From: Flavipsychrobacter sp.
Lineage (GTDB): Bacteria; Bacteroidota; Bacteroidia; Chitinophagales; Chitinophagaceae
Assembly: GCA_016787265.1 (NCBI GenBank)
Contig: JAEUVF010000013.1
Span: forward strand, 248,001-312,000
Length of the DNA stretch: 64,000 nucleotides
Direction: 5' to 3'
A model generated the notes under the pieces. That model searched no databases and was not told where the DNA came from. It saw only the letters and a program-made list of their open reading frames with translations. This document shows, in pieces, positions 36,131-44,981 of the stretch. A program made the translations under genes and the position numbers. Numbering within the stretch: position 1 is the first letter of the stretch; the number at the start of each line of letters is the position of its first letter.

Positions 36131-37107
36131 TGGAAGAACAATTTTTTGAACAAAGAACAAATCTGCAACAACTCAACCAGGCTGTTGATGAACTGAAACA
36201 GGAAGTTGCCCGGGTAATAATAGGGCAGGAAGCGATGGTTGAATTATTACTGGTGGCATTGCTGGCTGATGGACACGTGCTGATGGAAGGGGTTCCGGGG
36301 GTAGCCAAAACACTGACTGCCCGTTTACTAAGTAAAGCTGTGGATGTAGGATTTTCGCGCATACAATTTACACCCGACCTGATGCCGGGAGATGTTCTCG
36401 GTACAAGTATCTTCCATCCGCAACAGGCCAGTTTTCAGTTTCGGAAAGGACCGATTTTCAGCAACCTTATACTGATTGATGAAATCAATCGTGCCCCTGC
36501 CAAAACACAGGCTGCACTTTTTGAGGTAATGGAAGAAAAGCAGGTAACTATTGATGGAAGTACTTATAAAATGGATGCTCCTTTCCTGGTAGTTGCAACC
36601 CAGAACCCGGTAGAACAGGAGGGTACTTATCATTTGCCGGAAGCCCAGCTGGATCGTTTTTTATTCAAGATTCTTATAGATTATCCATCCATTGAAGAAG
36701 AGATTACCATTCTCAAATTACATCACGAGAAAGGCGCTGAAAATTTGCTCAACGGTATCAGCCCTGTATTAAACAAGGAGCAACTATTGCAGTTGAGGCA
36801 ACTGGTGAAACAAATCCATGTAGAAGAGAAGTTACTTGGATTTATTGCTTCCATTGTAAACCAGACCCGTAATCACAAACATATCTACCTGGGTGCTTCT
36901 CCCCGGGCTTCTATTGGAATACTAAATGCATCCAAAGCTTACGCAGCAATCAATGGAAGAGATTTTATAACTCCCGAAGATGTGGTATTCGTAACTGCCC
37001 CGGTTTTACGCCACCGCATTATTTTAACACCTGAAAAGGAAATGGAGGGAGGTACTGCTGATGAAGTGATTCGGGAAATTCTGCAAACCATTGAAGTCCC
37101 CCGCTGA
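36130..37107 (+). CDS. MoxR-family AAA+ ATPase
   Basis: 325 residues. The Walker A is GVPGVAKT (54-61), Walker B LILIDEIN (113-120), followed by RAPAKTQAALFEVMEEKQVT and the sensor stretch VVATQNPVEQEGTYHLPEAQLDRF, all MoxR hallmarks. MoxR ATPases act as chaperone-like remodelers, usually with VWA or DUF58 partners. It overlaps both neighbours by a single base (TGATG), so it is part of one operon with DUF4350 and DUF58. Confidence 0.95.
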   Translation: MEEQFFEQRTNLQQLNQAVDELKQEVARVIIGQEAMVELLLVALLADGHVLMEGVPGVAKTLTARLLSKAVDVGFSRIQFTPDLMPGDVLGTSIFHPQQASFQFRKGPIFSNLILIDEINRAPAKTQAALFEVMEEKQVTIDGSTYKMDAPFLVVATQNPVEQEGTYHLPEAQLDRFLFKILIDYPSIEEEITILKLHHEKGAENLLNGISPVLNKEQLLQLRQLVKQIHVEEKLLGFIASIVNQTRNHKHIYLGASPRASIGILNASKAYAAINGRDFITPEDVVFVTAPVLRHRIILTPEKEMEGGTADEVIREILQTIEVPR

Positions 37108-38453
37108 TGGCTGGAAAAGAATTCATTTTTAAGCGGTTGTTTTTTACACCCAAACTGATGCGAATGCTGGTTGGACTGGCCTGCTTTTTTGTGGTTGCTC
37201 ATTTTTTTTCCGTATTGTTTGAATTGGGATTGATACTGCTGGGGCTACTACTGCTTCTGGTGCTGATTGATATATTGTTATTGTTCAGAGTAAAGAAAGG
37301 TGTTAAGGCAAGTCGACGTATGGCCGATGTATTCAGCAATGGTGATGAAAATAAAATTCACCTCGAGATTCAATCAGATTATCCCTTTGCCATAAGTGCG
37401 GATCTGTTGGATGAAGTACCGGTTCAGTTTCAGGCTCGTGACTTTTTGCTTCCGGTTGCATTGGAGGCAAATGAGAAAAAACAACTGGTTTACTCATTCA
37501 GGCCCGTAAGCAGGGGAGAATATCAGTTTGGCAATATTATAGTACTGGTAAGATCTCCGCTATCCCTTGCTGAGCGTAAATACAATCTGCCAGCACAAAA
37601 AACAGTGATGGTATGGCCTGCTTTTCATTCCCTCCGGCAATATGAACTCCTGGCTCACAATGCCACTACATCTGATATCGGAAACAGGAAAATCAGGAAA
37701 GTTGGACACAGTATGGAGTTTGAAGAAATTAAAGATTATGTGCCCGGAGATGATCTTCGAACCATTAACTGGAAGGCAACTGCGAGAAAAGGTGGAGCGC
37801 TGATGGTGAACAACTATACTGACGAAAGAAGCCAGCAGGTCTATTGTATAATTGATAAAAGTCGGGTAATGAAACAGCCATTTGAAGGCATGACCTTACT
37901 TGATTACGCAATAAATGCAAGCCTGGTTCTAAGCCGGGTGGCTCTGGTGAAATATGATAAAGCAGGTTTGATCTGTTTTGCTGAAAATATGGGTCAGTTC
38001 ATACCTGCAGACCGTAAAGGTATGCAAATGAGCCTGCTGGCAGAAACACTCTATCGGCAGCAAACGAATTTTCTGGAAGCGGATTATGAAAAACTGGTGA
38101 CACTGGTGAGAAGCCGTATTACCCATCGGAGTCTCCTGATACTGTTCACCAATTTTGAATCGATGAGCAGTTTGCAAAGGCAGTTACCCTATATAAGGGC
38201 ACTGGCCAGGCAACACCAGGTGCTGGTTGTGTTTTTTGAAAATACCGAATTGCAGGAGCAGGCAGAGCACCCTGTTGAAAACCTGGAACAACTTTATATA
38301 AAAGTCATAACCGAAAAATTTATCCTGGAAAAAAAGCGAATGGTTAAAGAGCTGCAGAAATATGGGATTCAATCCGTACTGACACCGCCAAAACAGTTGA
38401 CCACACAAACCATTAACAAATACCTTGAATGGAAGGCCAGGCAGATTATTTAA
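37107..38453 (+). CDS. DUF58 domain protein (MoxR partner)
   Basis: 448 residues: two N-terminal membrane helices (about 18-56), a beta-sandwich region, then the DUF58 signature around residues 190-235 (GHSMEFEEIKDYVPGDDLRTINWKATARKG split over two pieces) and a VWA-like C-terminal half that begins QQVYCIIDKSRVM. The MIDAS-like motif is incomplete (DKSRV rather than DxSxS). It probably forms a membrane complex with the MoxR ATPase. The M48 gene's promoter box overlaps its stop codon. Confidence 0.92.
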   Translation: MAGKEFIFKRLFFTPKLMRMLVGLACFFVVAHFFSVLFELGLILLGLLLLLVLIDILLLFRVKKGVKASRRMADVFSNGDENKIHLEIQSDYPFAISADLLDEVPVQFQARDFLLPVALEANEKKQLVYSFRPVSRGEYQFGNIIVLVRSPLSLAERKYNLPAQKTVMVWPAFHSLRQYELLAHNATTSDIGNRKIRKVGHSMEFEEIKDYVPGDDLRTINWKATARKGGALMVNNYTDERSQQVYCIIDKSRVMKQPFEGMTLLDYAINASLVLSRVALVKYDKAGLICFAENMGQFIPADRKGMQMSLLAETLYRQQTNFLEADYEKLVTLVRSRITHRSLLILFTNFESMSSLQRQLPYIRALARQHQVLVVFFENTELQEQAEHPVENLEQLYIKVITEKFILEKKRMVKELQKYGIQSVLTPPKQLTTQTINKYLEWKARQII

Positions 38454-38458
38454 TTTTG
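38451..38458 (+). promoter_or_regulatory. Exact -7 box four bases before the M48 peptidase start, overlapping a stop codon
   Basis: TAATTTTG begins with the TAA stop of the DUF58 gene and is followed by CGAA and the ATG at 38463. A TTG lies at 38425-38427, 23 bases upstream of the box. A promoter here would make the M48 gene a separate leaderless transcript. Confidence 0.5.
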
Positions 38459-38462
38459 CGAA

Positions 38463-39560
38463 ATGCTCGATAAGCAACATGAAGTCTGGTACCAGGCAAG
38501 GCAGCAGGAACCTGCAAGGCAGGTTCGGATTTTGTTATTTGATCAGGCCATCCAATTATACGATGCCCTGGATGAATCATTTATTGGTGCATTTGCAGTA
38601 GGCAGCATCCGGCTGCTGGAAGTAAATGCCGGAGAAGCGTTACTTCAATTATTGCCGGATGGTTATGAACGACTGACTGTTTCCGTTAATCATCTGCTTT
38701 GGCCGGAACTGAACCAGAAGCTTACCAATATCCGTAAGTTTTCGTCAAAAGCTAAAAAGCACTGGAAATGGCCTGTGCTGCTACTCATCATAGCTGCTGG
38801 ATTAATTGGTATTTATTTTCTGCTGATCTCAATGATAACAGGTATTGGTCTGCAATTGGTCTCAACAGAAAAGGAAAGAGAATTAGGCGAAATGATTTAT
38901 GCGTCAATGGCGGAAGGATTAAAAATTGATACGGCGGCAACGGAAAAGCTGACCCGGTTTGCAGCTGAACTTAATCTGAGTGATCAGTATAAACTGGAGT
39001 TTACGGTTGCGGATGAAAAGGAAATCAATGCGTTTGCCATTCCAGGGGGGCATATTGTGGTTTATAAAGGAATCCTCGATGAAATGGATGAGCCGGAAGA
39101 ATTAGTTGCTTTGCTTAGTCATGAAGCCAGCCACGTAAACGAACGACACAGCCTCCGGTCCATTCTCAGACAGTTATCCGGATCTGTTCTTTTATCTATG
39201 GTCTTTGGTGATCTTGGGTCGATTGGTAGAGCAGTTGTTGGGCAGGCAGATCAATTACGATCACTATCTTATTCAAGATCTCTCGAAGAAAAGGCAGATG
39301 CCAGTGCAATGGAACTCATGCGAAACAATAAAGTGGATCCAAGAGGTATGATTGGCCTGATGGACCGGTTGAAAAAGGCAGAGTCGGGTACCGCCCTGCC
39401 CGGATTTTTAAGCACGCATCCATTGACCAAAGACCGAAAATCGACAGCAGAAAAATATATCCTGAAGTTTCCACAAACCTTTGAAACCCCTGAGCCGATT
39501 GAAACTTCGTGGAAACAACTCAAAAGCAGTCTTGAAGATTCGGTTCAGAATGAGTGGTAG
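38463..39560 (+). CDS. M48-family membrane metallopeptidase
   Basis: 365 residues. An N-terminal soluble domain of about 100 residues, one membrane helix (about 103-125) and an M48 peptidase domain with the zinc motif HEASH (220-224); a glutamate in SRSLEEKADASAMELM (about 275) is the likely third ligand. INAFAIPGGHIVVYKGIL is the usual M48 strand before the zinc site. It should be a membrane-bound zinc endopeptidase in envelope quality control. Unlike BepA it has no TPR region. Confidence 0.9.
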   Translation: MLDKQHEVWYQARQQEPARQVRILLFDQAIQLYDALDESFIGAFAVGSIRLLEVNAGEALLQLLPDGYERLTVSVNHLLWPELNQKLTNIRKFSSKAKKHWKWPVLLLIIAAGLIGIYFLLISMITGIGLQLVSTEKERELGEMIYASMAEGLKIDTAATEKLTRFAAELNLSDQYKLEFTVADEKEINAFAIPGGHIVVYKGILDEMDEPEELVALLSHEASHVNERHSLRSILRQLSGSVLLSMVFGDLGSIGRAVVGQADQLRSLSYSRSLEEKADASAMELMRNNKVDPRGMIGLMDRLKKAESGTALPGFLSTHPLTKDRKSTAEKYILKFPQTFETPEPIETSWKQLKSSLEDSVQNEW

Positions 39561-39585
39561 TGATGTATGCTAAGGCACAGGGTCT

Positions 39586-39593
39586 TACATTTG
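39586..39593 (+). promoter_or_regulatory. -7 box upstream of truB
   Basis: TACATTTG matches TANNTTTG exactly and ends ten bases before the TTG start codon at 39604. No convincing -33 element is visible. Confidence 0.4.
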
Positions 39594-39603
39594 CGGAAAA
39601 AAA

Positions 39604-40356
39604 TTGACAGACACGCACGATACTACCAGGGAAAATCCTTTTGCGGCAGGCGCCGTATTATTGATTGATAAACCTCTTGACTGGACTTCCTTCGACGTAG
39701 TTAGGAAACTCCGTAATCAGGTCAGAACAAAAAAAGTAGGGCATGCAGGTACTCTTGATCCATTGGCAACGGGTTTGCTGATAGTCTGCACCGGAAAATT
39801 TACCAAGAAGATCAATGAATATATGGCACAGGAAAAGGAGTACACCGGCACTTTTCAACTGGGAGCGTCCACGCCAACCTACGATCTTGAATCAGCACCG
39901 CGTCCAACCCCGGGGTATCATATAAAAGAAGATGGAGTGTACCGGGAAGACGGACATAAAATTGACTATAAGGAAGTGGATGCAGCGATGGAGGCATTTC
40001 GTGGGCCTATCATGCAGGTTCCGCCTATTCATTCTGCTATAAAAATTAATGGTCAGCGGGTCTATGAACTGGCACGTAAAGGAAAAGAGGTTAAACTTGA
40101 ACCAAGACCGGTTACCATTCAGGAATTCAATTGTCTTAAACTGGAAGCAGGAATGGTTCATTTCAAGGTGATTTGTACAACAGGAACCTATATACGCAGT
40201 TTAGCGAACGATCTTGGAGAGACGATCGGATGCGGTGCTTATCTGACCAGCCTTCGCCGTACCAGAATCGGAACTTTTAAAGTAGAAGATGCGTTAACGA
40301 TGGAGATGGCTGCCGGCTATATTCAGCAACAGTTAGAAGGGGGCATTAATTCCTAA
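39604..40356 (+). CDS. truB: tRNA pseudouridine(55) synthase
   Basis: 250 residues. The TruB motif GHAGTLDPLATGLL contains the catalytic Asp52; KPLDWTSFDVV (23-33), PPIHSAIKINGQRVYELARKG and GTYIRSLANDLG are further family motifs. It isomerises U55 in the T-loop of tRNAs. The start is a TTG (39604), since no ATG precedes the conserved region. The last 24 bases overlap the convergent tamL gene. Confidence 0.95.
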   Translation: MTDTHDTTRENPFAAGAVLLIDKPLDWTSFDVVRKLRNQVRTKKVGHAGTLDPLATGLLIVCTGKFTKKINEYMAQEKEYTGTFQLGASTPTYDLESAPRPTPGYHIKEDGVYREDGHKIDYKEVDAAMEAFRGPIMQVPPIHSAIKINGQRVYELARKGKEVKLEPRPVTIQEFNCLKLEAGMVHFKVICTTGTYIRSLANDLGETIGCGAYLTSLRRTRIGTFKVEDALTMEMAAGYIQQQLEGGINS

Positions 40357-42663
40357 TTGGAATTGCCCTTTCAACAAATTCACATTTTGAAACCATCCAT
40401 TCTGCTGAGCTGCAAAGAGCGGGTCTTTTAATTTGTATGCCCAGTCGAACCGTATCATAAAATAATTAAAATCAAGTCGGAGACTGGTGCCTCCGGCAAC
40501 AGCAATATCCCTGTACAAATTTTTGAACCGGAATACACCGTCATCCAGTGCGGGATTACCCTGGTTGTTGCGGTACCAGATATTTCCGATATCAGCAAAG
40601 AAGGCACTTTTCAGATTTATGCCAAAAAGTGTACCCAGGGGAAAACGGTATTCAATATTGGATTCCAACTGAAAATCAGCAAATCGAAACGTATTGGTGC
40701 CCTGGAAGTATTTGGATGAACCTGGTCCCAGTTGCCGTACCTGCCAGGCTCTCATACTGCTGGGACCACCGGCAAAATAGGATTTGAAAAAGGGGAGATT
40801 GGGTTCTGTGATGATATTACCAAGTGAATCGTTTTGCTTACCGTAAGGGAGGCCCATTCCGATAAAAAAACGAAAAGCCCAGGAACTGGTTCCCTGGTTA
40901 ATATAATGCCTGAAATCAATGTCCGCTTTCGCAAACCTGAACAGGCGGGCTCTCAGATCAAACTGTTTGAAATTGCCGAATATGCCCCCGCTTTCTTCCA
41001 GTTGAATTTTCAGGTTATACACTTTTTTGTTGCGGGCCCATGCATTTCGGAGAATCAGGTATTGTGAAATGATCAGGCCATCATTGTAAAAATTTTCGAG
41101 ATTCGGTATAATAGCAGCCTGTTTGTAAAAGCTATCGGTCTTGTATAAGCGAACGTATTCCACATTCAGCGGACTGTAATACCAGTTCCTGTTCTTGGCA
41201 TTGGTCCATTCATATCCGATAGCAGTATTTATGGATTGTACTCTAAGGAAATCCCGAAGATTGGTAACTGAACCACTGGCTGATAGCAGGGTTCTGGAGC
41301 TCTGTAACCTCCGTTCTCTAGGAATTTTAAAGGGGGTGACAAATTTGGGAATGGTAAAACTCTGGGTGATGCTGGTTTGAAAGGTTTGAATGATTCTACC
41401 CTGATTCCCCAGTTCGATACCAAAACGAAAATTGGTGCTTGCTAAGACGGATTGTTTGCTCAGATTTCGATCCTGTAAGCCAAAATTGAGCGCGAGGCCG
41501 AAGAGATTGGTGGTTGTGATAAGATCAGTTGCGTTTCGGCTGGCTTCTACATCCACGGAAATATTCTGTTTTTTAGCCAGGTACATATTGATATCGGCAT
41601 CTACCACACCTAAACTGTCAACAGGGAATAAATCGATCCCGACCTGTTGCCATGCACTCATCTGCTGAAAAACATTGTTGGTCCGGTAAACATCTTTTTG
41701 ACGGTACAGGGTACCCGGAAGCATATGGTTGTTGCGGATCAGAAAGGCAGGTTTTATCATGTTCCGGGAACGGATCACACTGATATTCCGGCGGCTTACG
41801 GTATCTTTTCTGGCAAACGCAGAACTATCGGCAACAATAGAGAGATCCGGATAAAATCGAATGTAGCGAAACTTGTATTGCTGGAGATGTTCCGGATTTT
41901 CGGTACCCCGTTGTTTGAAGATAACATCAATCTGAGGGTTTTCTCTTCGTTTCTGTACTTCTTCCAGTAACCGGATCTGTTCAAAGGGGTCGAGTCCGGG
42001 ATCTATCAACGCGGACACAATGGTATCTACCTCTGCATACACATCTTCCCTGGAAATTTTGAGATAGCCATTGTCGCGGAAAACATTCAGCATCCGGTCA
42101 ATTTCAGCGGAGATCTTTTCATTGGAATAGGGATCTCCCTTTTTCAGGGTGGTTTCTTTCCGGGAGCTCAGCACCAGGGTTTGCAGGGTACTGTCATGAA
42201 AATCAAATCCGATCGAGTCAAGCCGTAATACTTTGCCTGGGTTAACACGAAATGTTGTTGTAACTCTTTTTTGATCTTCCACCTGGGTCAGGGAGCTGTC
42301 CCAACTGATCTTTCCGTACATATATCCATAGGCGCGCAGGAGATCATCTATATATTTAACGGATTCGACGGCATAGGAGGTATCAAAAACAGCCGGGCGG
42401 TCGAGTTGCTTTTTTAAAAACCCCTTTTTGGTGTAACGGACCTGCAGACTGTCGGATAACTGGTTTTCGATCTTGCCGATAAGATTTGCTCTTTCAGAAG
42501 AGGGGAGTTTCGCATCCAGTTTGATCGTAGTTTTATAAACAAAGGGCTGGGGACTGGGATAATTTTTAATGACCTTGCACCCGGTAACCAGGAACAGCAA
42601 AACGCAACCATACACCCGGAGCCAGTTTGTTCGGATGTAGTTGTTGTTCTTGGTAAAAGCCAT
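40333..42663 (-). CDS. tamL: BamA/TamA-family outer-membrane lipoprotein, TamL-like
   Basis: 776 residues. The lipobox is FLVTGC (Cys29), followed by POTRA-like domains (about 45-330) and a C-terminal Omp85 barrel ending in Phe (GINAPF), with FFADIGNIWYRN and the conserved FAGGPSSMRAWQVRQLGPG. A lipidated Omp85 protein is the hallmark of Bacteroidota TamL, which pairs with TamB to insert outer-membrane proteins. tamB is not in this window. The gene converges on truB with 24 bases of overlap. Confidence 0.88.
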   Translation of the reverse strand: MAFTKNNNYIRTNWLRVYGCVLLFLVTGCKVIKNYPSPQPFVYKTTIKLDAKLPSSERANLIGKIENQLSDSLQVRYTKKGFLKKQLDRPAVFDTSYAVESVKYIDDLLRAYGYMYGKISWDSSLTQVEDQKRVTTTFRVNPGKVLRLDSIGFDFHDSTLQTLVLSSRKETTLKKGDPYSNEKISAEIDRMLNVFRDNGYLKISREDVYAEVDTIVSALIDPGLDPFEQIRLLEEVQKRRENPQIDVIFKQRGTENPEHLQQYKFRYIRFYPDLSIVADSSAFARKDTVSRRNISVIRSRNMIKPAFLIRNNHMLPGTLYRQKDVYRTNNVFQQMSAWQQVGIDLFPVDSLGVVDADINMYLAKKQNISVDVEASRNATDLITTTNLFGLALNFGLQDRNLSKQSVLASTNFRFGIELGNQGRIIQTFQTSITQSFTIPKFVTPFKIPRERRLQSSRTLLSASGSVTNLRDFLRVQSINTAIGYEWTNAKNRNWYYSPLNVEYVRLYKTDSFYKQAAIIPNLENFYNDGLIISQYLILRNAWARNKKVYNLKIQLEESGGIFGNFKQFDLRARLFRFAKADIDFRHYINQGTSSWAFRFFIGMGLPYGKQNDSLGNIITEPNLPFFKSYFAGGPSSMRAWQVRQLGPGSSKYFQGTNTFRFADFQLESNIEYRFPLGTLFGINLKSAFFADIGNIWYRNNQGNPALDDGVFRFKNLYRDIAVAGGTSLRLDFNYFMIRFDWAYKLKDPLFAAQQNGWFQNVNLLKGQFQLGINAPF

Positions 42664-42679
42664 AGTTGATTGAAAAATA

Positions 42680-43414
42680 ATGCAAATGATGACGAAAAAT
42701 CAGGCCAAATATATCCAAAGTTTGAGCCATAAAAAATTCAGAGATGAGGAAGGCGTATTTGCTGCAGAAGGGACAAAAACCGTAGCAGAACTGCTTGCAT
42801 TGCCACATATGCGGCCCAGGCAGGTATATGGCCTGGAAAGCTGGTGGCAACTTTATCCTGAATGGCAATCGGCTGATTGGGCTGTGATGGTGACGGATGC
42901 TGAGCTTGAAAAAATCTCCTTTTTAAAGACCCCCAACCTGGTATTGGCAGTTTTTGAAAAGCCGGATCTTACAGTTGAGCCGGGTGGCTGGCAGTTAGTT
43001 TTGGATGGAATTCAGGACCCGGGAAATTTGGGTACCATCATCCGGATTGCTGACTGGTTTGGTATTCAGCAAATCATTTGCAGTGAGGATACCGCCGATG
43101 CTTTTAACCCCAAAGTTGTACAAAGTACCATGGCCAGCATTGGCAGGGTTGAAATTATTTATACAGACCTGGTTGGCTATGTGAAAGCGCATGCGCATCG
43201 TGATTTTATTGCGGCTACGCTGGATGGCACCTCCTTAAAAGAGCTCAAAATCCATCAGCCGGCAGCATTGGTGATTGGGAATGAATCGAAAGGTATTCGC
43301 CCGGAGTTACGCGAAGTGTTGCGTCATTTCGTAACCATCCCACGCAAAGGTGCTGCAGAGTCTCTCAACGCGGCTGTAGCAACAGGCATCCTGCTGGCAG
43401 GGATGGTGGAATAA
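42680..43414 (+). CDS. SpoU/TrmH-family RNA 2'-O-methyltransferase
   Basis: 244 residues: an N-terminal substrate-binding domain (about 1-95, KNQAKYIQSLSHKKFRDEEGVFAAEGTK in parts) and a SPOUT domain with the three SpoU motifs: QDPGNLGTIIRIADWFG, VIGNESKGI and IPRKGAAESLNAAVATGILL. These form the knotted SAM site. It methylates a ribose in rRNA or tRNA; the exact nucleotide cannot be told. ATG at 42680, 42686 or 42689 are all possible starts. Confidence 0.9.
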   Translation: MQMMTKNQAKYIQSLSHKKFRDEEGVFAAEGTKTVAELLALPHMRPRQVYGLESWWQLYPEWQSADWAVMVTDAELEKISFLKTPNLVLAVFEKPDLTVEPGGWQLVLDGIQDPGNLGTIIRIADWFGIQQIICSEDTADAFNPKVVQSTMASIGRVEIIYTDLVGYVKAHAHRDFIAATLDGTSLKELKIHQPAALVIGNESKGIRPELREVLRHFVTIPRKGAAESLNAAVATGILLAGMVE

Positions 43415-43647
43415 GGGAGGAATGGAAGAAAGGAGACGGGAAACAGGAGACGATGGGAACAGAAATAAATGGAGGCGGGAGACAGAGGAGAGGGGGTCAA
43501 AGGAGACTGGAGGCGATGGGGATGAATTACACTGGAGACTGAGGAGAAGATCTGTTGGAGTACAAATCCCTTCTCACATCTGACATCTCACGTCTCCCTT
43601 TTCACGTCTGACGTTTCACCTTTCTTTCACTTTTCACCTTTCACCTT
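43415..43647. repeat. Low-complexity intergenic island: purine-rich left part, pyrimidine-rich right part
   Basis: Between the convergent methyltransferase and permease genes the plus strand is strongly purine-rich to about 43560 (GGAGGAATGGAAGA at 43416, repeated GGAGAC and GGAGGCG words) and pyrimidine-rich from there (CATCTCACGTCTCCC, TTCACGTCTGACGTTTCACC, then CACCTTTCACCTTTCAC). Each gene is therefore followed by purine-rich sequence on its own coding strand. No ORF of interest or classical terminator is present. Confidence 0.6.
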
Positions 43648-44880
43648 TCACTTCCATTGTATCGCTTTCACTGGCTGGATTTTTCTGACTATCAGACTCG
43701 GGATGGTCAGCACTGCAATACTGATAAGGAAGGTTCCAAGGTTCACTGCTACTATTTGCCAGGGAATAACCAGGATCTCAGCCTTGTCGATATAATACAT
43801 GTCTTCAGGCAGGCGGATGAATTTGAATTTATTCTGCAGCCATAAGAGAGTAAACCCGAGCAGGTTGCCTAACGCAATGCCCATCAGGGTTATTATTGCA
43901 CCGTTGTACAAAAAAACATGCTGGATGGTGCGATCACTGGCACCCAGGGCTTTGAGAATACCCACCATCCGGGTGCGTTCCAGTACCAGGATGATCAGGC
44001 AGGTGATCAGATTCAGTACGGCTACGATGATCATAATGATCAGGGTGATTCCAATAGTTTGATCTTGCAAGGACAGCCAGTCAAAGATATTCGGGTATAT
44101 TTCAAAGATGGTTTTGCTGTTCCACAACATGGGCAAGCGACTGAAAATTGCTTCATTCATCAGGTCCATATCTTCCTGCTTTTCAAGAAATACTTCATAT
44201 CCGCCCACCTGGTTTGGCAACCAGTTATTAAGGCGCTGTATTAACCGGAGATCTCCCATTGCGATGAGTTTGTCGTACTCTTCAATGCCGGTTTTGTAGA
44301 TGCCCGAAACCGTTAGTTTGCGTGCCCTGGGCGGACTCCCATCGCTCTGAATAAAATAGATCAGGACCTGATCACTGGTTTTTAGTTTGAGTTGTCCGGC
44401 GGTATAAGCACTTAAAACGATTTCATTACTGTAACCGGAATCGGGGAATTGCATCCAACGTCCCTCTTTCAGGAAACTCTGCAAGCGTACCGAATCATAC
44501 AACTGATCAATTCCTTTAAACAGCACTCCTTCGAGACTTTCGGCAGTTTTTAGAATAGCGTTTTTGGTGGCATAGGCCTGGATGCCGCGAATGCCTGCAA
44601 GTGTTTTGGGGAGCTGTTCTACCGTATCATTCCGGTCGATCGGATATTCCTCAGAAATCACTGATTTGGTAGGCTCGTAATGTTGTACACGGATATGTCC
44701 CCAGAAATTGAAAATTTTCTGACTGATGGCTGACTGAAAACCATTGGTAAAGGCAAGTGCCAGGATCATAGCAGCTACGCTGATAGTGGTTGCAGCAATC
44801 GCCAGCCGGATGATAAACCGGGAAAAGGATTGATTATTGTTAAAAGCAACTTTGCGTGCAATAAATCCGGCGATATTCAA
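43648..44880 (-). CDS. LolE/FtsX-type ABC transporter permease
   Basis: 410 residues from the TTG at 44880 (NIAGFIARKVAF). The frame is open to 44970, but the extra part runs into the divergent gene and would precede the promoter box at 44900-44907. The layout is that of LolC/LolE-type permeases: one N-terminal membrane helix, a large periplasmic MacB-like domain (about 45-230) and three C-terminal helices (FtsX domain, with ALGASDRTIQHVFLYNGAII). It probably extracts lipoproteins from the inner membrane with a LolD-like ATPase encoded elsewhere. Confidence 0.85.
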   Translation of the reverse strand: MNIAGFIARKVAFNNNQSFSRFIIRLAIAATTISVAAMILALAFTNGFQSAISQKIFNFWGHIRVQHYEPTKSVISEEYPIDRNDTVEQLPKTLAGIRGIQAYATKNAILKTAESLEGVLFKGIDQLYDSVRLQSFLKEGRWMQFPDSGYSNEIVLSAYTAGQLKLKTSDQVLIYFIQSDGSPPRARKLTVSGIYKTGIEEYDKLIAMGDLRLIQRLNNWLPNQVGGYEVFLEKQEDMDLMNEAIFSRLPMLWNSKTIFEIYPNIFDWLSLQDQTIGITLIIMIIVAVLNLITCLIILVLERTRMVGILKALGASDRTIQHVFLYNGAIITLMGIALGNLLGFTLLWLQNKFKFIRLPEDMYYIDKAEILVIPWQIVAVNLGTFLISIAVLTIPSLIVRKIQPVKAIQWK

Positions 44881-44899
44881 TCGGCATGGTTTTAGTCGC

Positions 44900-44907
44900 C
44901 AAATATA
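44900..44907 (-). promoter_or_regulatory. -7 box upstream of the LolE-like permease
   Basis: TATATTTG on the minus strand is an exact TANNTTTG match, 19 bases before the TTG start at 44880. It supports that start over longer versions of the frame. Confidence 0.45.
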
Positions 44908-44981
44908 GGTGAGAAAACTATTTTTAACCGGATGCGTTTTGTAGATTGCTCCCTGTGAAACAATCACCAAGAAAAAATTTC

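Noticed and set aside
44881..44970. N-terminal extension of the LolE-like permease
   Set aside because: It would include the gene's own -7 box and overlap the divergent gene; the family pattern begins at the TTG at 44880.
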